DNA from: a bacterium
GTDB taxonomy: Bacteria > Sysuimicrobiota > Sysuimicrobiia > Sysuimicrobiales > Thermofontiviventaceae
Length of the DNA: 56,611 bases
Assembly: GCA_030550015.1 (NCBI GenBank)
Contig: JAUQQG010000020.1
Span: forward strand, 1 to 56,611
Direction: 5' to 3'
This document shows positions 50,124 through 56,611 of the stretch, piece by piece. Made by a program: the position numbers and the translations under genes. Position 1 is the stretch's first letter; each line of letters opens with the position of its first letter. The notes beneath the pieces are model-generated. The model was not told the origin of the DNA. It ran no database searches and saw only the letters and a list, made by a program, of their open reading frames with translations.

Positions 50124-51101
50124 ATGGCCGGGGAAATCTGGGTGCTCGTGGAGCAGTGGCGGGGTCGCGTTTCCGACGTAACCTATGAGGTTTTGGCGCT
50201 GGGCCGAGAGGTCTCTGCGGCCACGGGTGCGAGCCTGCAGGCGGTCCTGCTCGGCTCAGACGTGAAAGATCTCCTGCCTACCCTGGGCGCGGCGGATGGT
50301 GTTCTCGTGACCGAACACCCCACGCTGGGGGAGCCAGTTTCGGAGATTTGGGCGCTGGCCCTGGCGCAGCTTGTGGAGCGACACCAGCCGCTCGTGCTGC
50401 TGATTCCACAGACCAATGTCACGATGGAGATTGGTTCGCTGCTGGCCACACGCCTGCGGTTGCCTTTTGTCAACTTCTGTCGCGACATCCAGGTCACGGA
50501 CAAACGGTTGGTGGCTCGCTGCCTCCTCTACGGCGGCAAGGTCGAAGCCACCGTGGCCCCCCAGACCCCCGCAGTTCTGGGAGTTCTGCCTGGGGTGAGG
50601 CCGCAAGAACAGGGGCGAGCGGAACGTACTCCCACCGTGACTGCGATCTCTCTGGACCTGCCTGCAGAACCGCCCGTGCGCTTCAAAGGCTACACCGAGC
50701 CACCGCCAGGCGATGTCGATATTACCCGGGAAAATATCCTGGTTGCCGTGGGACGAGGGATCCAGCGGCCGGAAAACGTGGCCTTGGCTGAGGAGCTGGC
50801 AGCAGCGCTAGGAGGCGCTGTCTGCGGATCGCGGCCAGTGATCGACCAGGGCTGGCTACCCCCATCGCGACAAGTCGGGACATCTGGGATGATCGTCAAG
50901 CCGCAGCTCTATCTCGCCTTGGGCATCAGCGGAGCCCCCGAGCATGTACAAGGAATGAAAGATGCTGCGCTGATCATCGCCATCAACACAGACCCGCGGG
51001 CGCCGATCTTCAGTGTGGCCCACTACGGCGCAGTCGTGGATGCGTTGGAGGTGCTCCCGGTGCTCACCGAGATCGCGCGGAGCAGGAGGAGAGTAGCCTG
51101 A
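50124..51101 (+). CDS. etfA: Electron transfer flavoprotein, alpha subunit (locus 2)
   Basis: 325 aa from ATG 50124 (AAGGCGGTG upstream; starts at 50115 and 50118 are also in frame). FAD-binding blocks: GRGIQRPENVALAEELAAALGGAVCGSRPVID, RQVGTSGMIVKPQLYLALGISGAPEHVQGM, and NTDPRAPIFSVAHYGAVVDALEVLP, all canonical. The stop overlaps the next start by one base (TGATG), so EtfA and the EMO-like membrane protein are made together. Confidence 0.94.
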   Translation: MAGEIWVLVEQWRGRVSDVTYEVLALGREVSAATGASLQAVLLGSDVKDLLPTLGAADGVLVTEHPTLGEPVSEIWALALAQLVERHQPLVLLIPQTNVTMEIGSLLATRLRLPFVNFCRDIQVTDKRLVARCLLYGGKVEATVAPQTPAVLGVLPGVRPQEQGRAERTPTVTAISLDLPAEPPVRFKGYTEPPPGDVDITRENILVAVGRGIQRPENVALAEELAAALGGAVCGSRPVIDQGWLPPSRQVGTSGMIVKPQLYLALGISGAPEHVQGMKDAALIIAINTDPRAPIFSVAHYGAVVDALEVLPVLTEIARSRRRVA

Positions 51102-53083
51102 TGCCTGATCCGGCTCTCTCGACATACGCCGGCCTGCCGGGTTACCTACTTCTGTGGGTCTTCGCCCTAGTTGCCTTTGGGCTCTTCGGCTACCGGGTGG
51201 CCCATTTCGTGCGACTTTTCCTGCGCGCCCGCCCTGAGTACCGGGGTGGCCAATGGGCGCAGCGCCTTGGCTTCTTTGTCCTGCACGTGCTGGGGCAGCG
51301 CCGCCTCTTCGACGAGCCCCTGGTTGGCGCCGTCCACTTCCTCATCTTCTGGGCCTTTGTCTTCTACTCGACGAGCTTCTTCTGGAACTTGCTTCGGGGC
51401 ATGGTCCCTGTTCTGCCCATTCCCTACGCCGACGAGGTGCCGTGGATGACGCTCCCCCTGGAGGTACTGGGAGCGTTGGCGCTGGTTGGCGTCATGGTGG
51501 CGGCAGCGCGCCGTGGCTTCTTCGCTCCTCCGCGCCTGGTGCGCTCTTTGGATGCCACAATCATCCTCGTGCTCATCACTGTGCTCCTGCTCTCCTTCCT
51601 GACGAGCGAGGGCTTCCGGGTGCTGGCGGGGCACAGTACTTCCTGGATGCCTGTAGGCGTAGTCCTTGGAGGATGGTTTGCTCGGCTGGGAATGACCCCC
51701 GCGGCGTCACCGTTGTACTTCCTGAGCGCGTGGTGGGTGCACATGCTGGTTGTGCTCGGGTTCTTGGCCTACTTGCCGTACTCCAAGCATCTGCACCTGC
51801 TGGCTGCCCCGTTCAGTGTGTTCTTCTCCTCCCCTGTCATGGGAACCGTGCCACCGCCGTCAGAAGGTGCTGCACGGCGGGAAGAGTTCACCTGGCGGGA
51901 ACTTCTGAACGGGCTGTCCTGCGCCGAGTGCGGCCGTTGCGACAGGGCCTGCCCTGCCTTCAACAGCGGTTTCCCCCTTTCACCCCGGGAAGTGGTCGGG
52001 TTCATCCGCGACCTGGTCCGCGCACCCGCGAACCCCAAATCCCTGGTAGTGGTGGAACGCAGCGTCGTGGAGTCTCCTCTGGCCAGCGAGATCATTCCTC
52101 CCGCTGCGCTGTGGTCCTGTGCTTGTTGCTATGCTTGCATGGAGCGGTGTCCCAGCCTGAATGAACATGTCCATCTGATCGTGGAAATGCGCCGGTCCCT
52201 AGTTTCCCGGGGGGAGGTGGACGACCGGCTGCAGGCTGTCCTCACCAATCTCTCCCGCTACGGGAACTCCATGGGCCAGCCCGCGCGGGCGCGTGCCCGC
52301 TGGACACAGGATCTTGGCTTCACTCTGAAGGACGCCCGGCGAGAGGCAGCCGACTATCTGTGGTTCGTCGGCGACTACGCCTCCTACGATCCGCGTATTC
52401 AGCCAGCGACCCGTGCGGCCGCGCGCGTCTTCCATCGGGCCGGCTTGGATGTGGCTATCCTGTACGACGAGGAACGGAACGCGGGCACAGATGTACGGCG
52501 GGTCGGCGAGGAAGGCCTCTTTGAGATGCTGCGGGAGAAGAACCTGCAGGCGATGGGGAAGGCGCAGTTCCGCCAGGTGATCACAACCGATCCGCACACC
52601 TTCCATGGGTTGCGCAACGAGTATGGACTGAATAGCGTGCGAGTTCTGCATCACACCGAGCTTGTGGATGAGATGATCGCTGCGGGACGCCTGCCGCTGA
52701 AGCGACCAATCCGCGTGACGGCTACCTATCACGATCCCTGCTACCTTGGCCGTGCGAACGGCATCTATGAGGCGCCCCGCCGCGTCCTGCGTGCGCTTGG
52801 GGTGAAGCTCAGGGAGATGCGGCGGAACCGCCGGAGGAGCTATTGCTGCGGTGCGGGAGGAGGGCGGATCTGGATGGAGGAGGTCCCGGGGATCAAGGAA
52901 CGCCCGGCGGAGAACCGCGTCCGGGAGGCGGCGGAGTTGGGAGTGGAGATGCTGGTGGTGGCTTGCCCCAAGGACTACGTGATGTTCCAGGACGCACTGA
53001 AGACAACGGGGTTAGAAGGAAAACTGGTCGTCAAGGAAGTGATGGAGCTCGTTGACGAAGCTACTGCTCCATTGGAGGGATGA
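51101..53083 (+). CDS. EMO-like membrane Etf:(mena)quinone oxidoreductase
   Basis: 660 aa. The N-terminal ~245 residues are a NarI-like cytochrome b domain with five to six helices and His pairs (RVAHFVRLF, VHFLIFWAF, WWVHMLVVLG, YSKHLHLLAAPF). Then two [4Fe-4S] motifs, CAECGRCDRACP and CACCYACMERCP, and an HdrD-like region. The first CCG domain is lost (ERNAGTD, DPHTFHGL); the second is intact (DPCYLGRANGIYEAPR, YCCGAGGGRIW, ACPKD). This is the architecture of the Etf:menaquinone oxidoreductase EMO of Geobacter-type bacteria, which passes electrons from EtfAB to menaquinone. Located right after etfA and overlapping hdrA. Confidence 0.88.
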   Translation: MPDPALSTYAGLPGYLLLWVFALVAFGLFGYRVAHFVRLFLRARPEYRGGQWAQRLGFFVLHVLGQRRLFDEPLVGAVHFLIFWAFVFYSTSFFWNLLRGMVPVLPIPYADEVPWMTLPLEVLGALALVGVMVAAARRGFFAPPRLVRSLDATIILVLITVLLLSFLTSEGFRVLAGHSTSWMPVGVVLGGWFARLGMTPAASPLYFLSAWWVHMLVVLGFLAYLPYSKHLHLLAAPFSVFFSSPVMGTVPPPSEGAARREEFTWRELLNGLSCAECGRCDRACPAFNSGFPLSPREVVGFIRDLVRAPANPKSLVVVERSVVESPLASEIIPPAALWSCACCYACMERCPSLNEHVHLIVEMRRSLVSRGEVDDRLQAVLTNLSRYGNSMGQPARARARWTQDLGFTLKDARREAADYLWFVGDYASYDPRIQPATRAAARVFHRAGLDVAILYDEERNAGTDVRRVGEEGLFEMLREKNLQAMGKAQFRQVITTDPHTFHGLRNEYGLNSVRVLHHTELVDEMIAAGRLPLKRPIRVTATYHDPCYLGRANGIYEAPRRVLRALGVKLREMRRNRRRSYCCGAGGGRIWMEEVPGIKERPAENRVREAAELGVEMLVVACPKDYVMFQDALKTTGLEGKLVVKEVMELVDEATAPLEG

Positions 53084-55086
53084 TGGGTATGTCGATGAGG
53101 GATGTCAGTCCTAACGGCACACCGCGGATAGGCGTCTACATCTGCCACTGCGGGACGAACATTGCGGGCACAGTAGATGTGCACGCTTTGCGGGAATATG
53201 CAGCCAGGCTCCCCCATGTGGTCGTGGCCAGGGACTATAAGTACATGTGCTCGGACCCTGGACAGGCTTTGATTCGGGAGGACATCCGTGCACACAATCT
53301 CACCCGTATCGTCGTCGCCTCGTGTTCCCCCCTCCTGCATGAACATACCTTTCGCAAGGCTACGGCAGAGGGCGGGCTAAACCCCTTCTATTTCCAGATG
53401 GTCAACATCCGGGAACATGCTTCGTGGGTGCATGAGGACAAAGAGGCAGCGACGGAGAAAGCCAAGGACCTGATTCGCGCCGCTGTATTCCGTGTCACTC
53501 TCCACCGGCCGCTGGAACGCAGGCAGGTGCCTATCCACCCAGATGTCCTGGTGGTGGGAGGAGGAATTGCCGGGATTCACGCCGCCTTGACCCTGGCGAA
53601 TGCCGGAAAACATGTCTACCTTGTGGAGCGCGAGCCGACCATTGGCGGGCACATGGCCAAGTTCGACAAGACCTTCCCAACCTTGGATTGCGCCGCCTGC
53701 ATCTTGACACCAAAGATGACCGCTGTCAAAGCCCATCCGAATATTACCCTTTGGACCTATTCTGAGGTCGTGCGGGTGGACGGGTACGTGGGAAATTACA
53801 AAGTGACGGTCAAACGGAAACCTCGGTATGTGAAAGAGGACGTGTGCGTAGGCTGTCTGGAGTGCATTGAGGCCTGCGTGTATAAGGACGCACGTTTTCC
53901 AGATGAATTCAATTTGGGATTGGGCAAGCGCAAGCCGATTTACATCCCGTTCCCTCAAGCCACACCCCAGGTCGTTCTCATCGATCCCGAAACGTGCATC
54001 GAGTTCAAGTCGGGGCGGTGCAAGAAAACCTGCGTGGAAGCGTGTGGAGAGCGACGGGCGATCGACTTCAACCAGAAGGAGGAGATCAAGGAGATCCAGG
54101 TAGGGACCATCATCCTCGCGACAGGGTTCAAGACCTTCGATCCCCGGCGTATTCCCTATTACGGCTACGGTGTGTATCCCAACGTGTATACTGCGCTGGA
54201 AGTGGAGCGGCTCGTGAACTCGGCAGGGCCTACTGGTGGGGAAGTCGTCCTGCGCAATGGTCGAAAGCCCGAGTCCGTTGCGATCATCCACTGTGTGGGA
54301 AGCCGCGATGAGAACACCAACCGGTACTGCTCGCGGGTGTGCTGCATGTACGCCATCAAGCTGGCGCACCTCATCAAAGAACGAACGGGAGCCGAGGTAT
54401 ACAACTTCTACATCGACATCCGGGCACCGGGCAAGGCGTTTGAGGAGTTCTACAACCGTGTCCAGGAGGAAGGGGTGCACTTCATCCGCGGCAAGGTTGC
54501 CGACATCTATCCATCAGGGGCTGAGGGGGATCAGCTGGTGGTGCAGGTGGAAGACACCTTGCTAGGCAAGGTACGCAAGATTCCCGTAGACATGGTGGTC
54601 TTGGCAGTCGGCCTGGAGCCGCAGCCGGACGCGGAGGAAGTCCGCAGGATGTTTAACATCTCCTGCTCGAGCGAGGGGTTTTTCCTGGAGCGCCATCCCA
54701 AGCTTGCTCCGGTGAATACCTTTACAGATGGAATTTTCCTGGCCGGGGCCTGCCAGGGGCCCAAGGACATTCCCGATACCGTGGCGCAGGCGGGTGCAGC
54801 GGCCGCAGAAGCCCTTGCTCTCATCGACGCAGGGTATGTGGAGTTGGAGCCGAATACCGCCTATGTCGTTGAGGAGGCATGTTCCGGCTGCAAGACGTGC
54901 ATTCCGCTGTGTCCCTACAACGCCATCTCCTTTCTCGAAGAGAAGAAGAAAGCCACGATCAACGAGGTGTTGTGCAAAGGGTGCGGGGCTTGCGTGGCTG
55001 CCTGTCCTTCAGCTTCCATCAAGCAAAACCTCTTTGAGGACGAGATGATCTTTGCAGAGATCGAGGGGGTGCTGGCACATGCCTGA
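53080..55086 (+). CDS. hdrA: HdrA, flavin-containing electron-transfer subunit (locus 2)
   Basis: 668 aa, the usual HdrA size. CHCGTNIAG (about residue 22), FAD motif [10 protein letters not shown] (about 160), [14 protein letters not shown] (about 203), inserted cluster motifs [11 protein letters not shown] (about 257) and CKKTCVEAC (about 314), [18 protein letters not shown] (about 406), and two C-terminal [4Fe-4S] motifs [12 protein letters not shown] (about 601) and [12 protein letters not shown] (about 633). In the MvhADG-HdrABC complex this FAD bifurcates electrons from H2. Unlike the locus 1 protein it is a single HdrA with separate MvhD. Overlaps EMO and mvhD genes. Confidence 0.95.
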   Translation: MMGMSMRDVSPNGTPRIGVYICHCGTNIAGTVDVHALREYAARLPHVVVARDYKYMCSDPGQALIREDIRAHNLTRIVVASCSPLLHEHTFRKATAEGGLNPFYFQMVNIREHASWVHEDKEAATEKAKDLIRAAVFRVTLHRPLERRQVPIHPDVLVVGGGIAGIHAALTLANAGKHVYLVEREPTIGGHMAKFDKTFPTLDCAACILTPKMTAVKAHPNITLWTYSEVVRVDGYVGNYKVTVKRKPRYVKEDVCVGCLECIEACVYKDARFPDEFNLGLGKRKPIYIPFPQATPQVVLIDPETCIEFKSGRCKKTCVEACGERRAIDFNQKEEIKEIQVGTIILATGFKTFDPRRIPYYGYGVYPNVYTALEVERLVNSAGPTGGEVVLRNGRKPESVAIIHCVGSRDENTNRYCSRVCCMYAIKLAHLIKERTGAEVYNFYIDIRAPGKAFEEFYNRVQEEGVHFIRGKVADIYPSGAEGDQLVVQVEDTLLGKVRKIPVDMVVLAVGLEPQPDAEEVRRMFNISCSSEGFFLERHPKLAPVNTFTDGIFLAGACQGPKDIPDTVAQAGAAAAEALALIDAGYVELEPNTAYVVEEACSGCKTCIPLCPYNAISFLEEKKKATINEVLCKGCGACVAACPSASIKQNLFEDEMIFAEIEGVLAHA

Positions 55087-55576
55087 AGAAGCATTCGGCC
55101 ATCAGCGAGGATCAACGAGCGGAGCGGGTTCTGACAGCTGGCAACCACGGATCGTTGCCTTCTTCTGCAACTGGTGCACCTACACTGCTGCAGACCTTGC
55201 TGGAACTTCCCGCATGAAGTACGCCCCGAACGTCCGGGTGATCCGCGTGATGTGCTCCGGGCGGGTGGATCCGCAGTTCGTCCTGGACGCCTTTGCCCGT
55301 GGTGCTGACGGCGTCCTCATCGGTGGGTGCCATCCTGGCGACTGTCACTACATGGAGGGGAACTACAAGTGCCTTCGTCGCTTCCTGCTCCTGCGGCGCG
55401 TGATGAAGGAACTGGGGATTGAGGAGGAGCGCCTCCGCCTGGAATGGATCTCGGCTTCAGAGGGAGAGAAGGTCAGGGCAGTCATCAACGAGATGACAGA
55501 AGTAATTCGTAGGCTCGGCCCTCTTCATCGAGAGGTTCCTGCGGAACGAGAGGCCGTGGAGGTGGCGGCGTCATGA
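55079..55576 (+). CDS. mvhD: MvhD, [2Fe-2S] adaptor between hydrogenase and HdrA
   Basis: 165 aa, MvhD/FrhD family: [16 protein letters not shown] at the start, [42 protein letters not shown] in the middle, and [15 protein letters not shown]. The five conserved cysteines are present. It passes electrons from the hydrogenase small subunit to HdrA. It starts 8 bases inside hdrA with GAGGGGG upstream, and its stop overlaps mvhG (ATGA). Confidence 0.94.
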   Translation: MPEEAFGHQRGSTSGAGSDSWQPRIVAFFCNWCTYTAADLAGTSRMKYAPNVRVIRVMCSGRVDPQFVLDAFARGADGVLIGGCHPGDCHYMEGNYKCLRRFLLLRRVMKELGIEEERLRLEWISASEGEKVRAVINEMTEVIRRLGPLHREVPAEREAVEVAAS

Positions 55577-56580
55577 CAAGTTCGTCGGAAAAACCCAAGG
55601 TCGCCTTCTACTGGTGCGCCTCCTGTGGCGGGTGCGAGGAAGCGGTCGTGGACCTCGCCGAGAAGATCTTGGATGTGGTTGGGGCCGTGGACATCGTCTT
55701 CTGGCCGGTGGCGTTGGACTTCAAGCGCGCAGACGTAGAAGCGCTGCCCGATGGGTCCATCCTTGCTTCCTTCATCAACGGGGCAGTTCGCACCAGTGAA
55801 CAGGAGGAGATGGTACGACTTTTGCGGAGGAAGTCCCAGCTCCTCATCGCCTTCGGTGCCTGCGCCCACATGGGCGGCATCCCAGGTCTTGGAAACCTCT
55901 GGGACCGCCAGCATATCTTCCAGAAGGTCTACCTCGAATCCCCCAGCACGGTCAATCCCGATGGCGTGCTGCCGCAAGTGGAATACGAAGAGGATGGGCG
56001 GAAGGTCGTGCTTCCCGAGTTTTACGACACAGTGCGCTCTCTCGATCAGGTGGTCGAGGTGGATTACTACATCCCAGGTTGTGCTCCAACTCCACCGGTT
56101 ATTCTGAATGCCGTGCAAACCCTCCTCAGTGGCCAACTCCCTCCCAAGGGTACAGTCCTTGCACCAGACAGGGCTTTGTGCGAAGAATGCCCACGCAAAG
56201 ACACGAAGCCCGAGAAGCTGATCTTAACCGAGTTCAAGCGCCCTCACGAGATCTTGATCGACGAGGAGAAATGTCTCCTGGCTCAAGGAGTTCTCTGCAT
56301 GGGACCTGCGACACGTGCTGGTTGCGAGGCGCTGTGTATCAAAGGGAACATGCCATGCACCGGTTGCTTCGGTCCCACAAGCCGCGTGCGTGATTTCGGG
56401 GCGAAGATCCTCTCCGCCGTTGCCTCCATCACAGGGAGCAACGAAGAAAGCGAACTCGAGCGTATCCTAAGCCAGATCCCAGATCCAGTGGGCACGTTCT
56501 ATCGGTACAGCTTGCCCGCTTCGTTGTTGCGACGGAGAAGAATGGCGGCTATGGTGCAAAGGGAGAGTGAACGGCAATGA
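55573..56580 (+). CDS. mvhG: MvhG, small subunit of group 3c-type [NiFe] hydrogenase
   Basis: 335 aa. [17 protein letters not shown] holds the proximal-cluster cysteines, [16 protein letters not shown] and [12 protein letters not shown] the other two, and the C-terminal part has further cysteine groups ([40 protein letters not shown]) for medial and distal clusters. The stop overlaps another start at 56577. The family includes MvhG/VhuG and the small subunit of bifurcating hydrogenase-Hdr complexes. Preceding mvhD and hdrA leave little doubt about the assignment. Confidence 0.92.
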   Translation: MTSSSEKPKVAFYWCASCGGCEEAVVDLAEKILDVVGAVDIVFWPVALDFKRADVEALPDGSILASFINGAVRTSEQEEMVRLLRRKSQLLIAFGACAHMGGIPGLGNLWDRQHIFQKVYLESPSTVNPDGVLPQVEYEEDGRKVVLPEFYDTVRSLDQVVEVDYYIPGCAPTPPVILNAVQTLLSGQLPPKGTVLAPDRALCEECPRKDTKPEKLILTEFKRPHEILIDEEKCLLAQGVLCMGPATRAGCEALCIKGNMPCTGCFGPTSRVRDFGAKILSAVASITGSNEESELERILSQIPDPVGTFYRYSLPASLLRRRRMAAMVQRESERQ

Positions 56581-56611
56581 CAGAGAAATCGAATCCTGAT
56601 CCTCTTGAGAA
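56577..56611 (+). CDS. Start of the next gene, probably hydrogenase large subunit (cut by window edge)
   Basis: ATG at 56577 overlaps the mvhG stop (ATGA) and the frame stays open to the edge: 11 residues ([11 protein letters not shown]). Too short to identify by sequence. By position the large [NiFe] subunit MvhA is the expected product; if so its first L1 cysteine motif should appear about 60 residues further on. Confidence 0.4.
   Translation, partial: MTEKSNPDPLE

Noticed and set aside
1-56611. tRNA genes, rRNA, CRISPR arrays, transposases or prophage genes
   Set aside because: I looked in the non-coding gaps for a T-loop consensus, regular spaced direct repeats and transposase motifs and found none. 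A covariance tRNA search would be decisive.

Overview
The window is dense bacterial chromosomal DNA, roughly 58-60% GC by eye, with about 60 genes, many ATGA-type overlaps and no rRNA, tRNA, CRISPR array or transposase that I can find. Several traits fit an anaerobic or microaerobic, probably thermophilic, deep-branching bacterium: a Thermotoga-size AdoMet decarboxylase, a two-domain protein disulfide oxidoreductase, class I two-subunit fumarase, ferredoxin-dependent 2-oxoacid oxidoreductases, ADP-forming acyl-CoA synthetase, Hdr/Mvh proteins and multihaem cytochromes. A Bipolaricaulota (Acetothermia)-like host is my best guess, held with low confidence.

Positions 1-7200 hold housekeeping genes: a cut methyltransferase, speD with an MFS exporter, a stand-alone Lrp/AsnC effector domain, YggT, a cold-shock protein, an aldolase-family protein, a divergent doxX/hxlR pair with overlapping -35 boxes, and a VKOR-DsbA disulfide-forming pair. 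Positions 7391-17000 hold malic enzyme (MaeB type), both fumarase subunits, a second cold-shock protein, an Hsp20-Lon operon, a cytoplasmic disulfide oxidoreductase, and a PAS-LuxR regulator followed by a small gene. Positions 17124-22164 are an aryl/2-oxoacid fermentation cluster: ACD alpha (apparently starting at CTG), IorA, IorB, ACD beta and a BldC-like regulator.

Positions 22296-31697 form one plus-strand run: korDABC, a 1133-residue HdrA-HdrA-MvhD fusion, an HdrC-HdrB fusion, etfA and etfB, ending at a 20-bp palindromic terminator. On the minus strand, 38418-32153 encodes sdhA-C-D-B, citrate synthase, a membrane-anchored unknown and a 12-haem NapC-type cytochrome. Positions 38622-45737 hold a sensor kinase with a CxxCH haem motif in its membrane sensor, its NarL regulator, a coiled-coil protein, a degenerate receiver, a small membrane protein, a seven-haem cytochrome and a cytochrome b. 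A P1B-4 metal ATPase follows.

From 48108 to the right edge lies a second Hdr-Etf locus: HdrC-HdrB-like protein, etfB, etfA, an EMO-like membrane Etf:quinone oxidoreductase, hdrA, mvhD, mvhG, and the first codons of one more gene. The window thus carries two different Hdr-Etf electron-transfer modules. One is coupled by position to 2-oxoacid:ferredoxin oxidoreductase. The other is coupled to a quinone-reducing membrane protein and a group 3c-type hydrogenase. Both feed or draw on the same ferredoxin, H2 and quinone pools as the Kor, Ior, Sdh and cytochrome genes between them. I regard this pairing as the most interesting content of the window.
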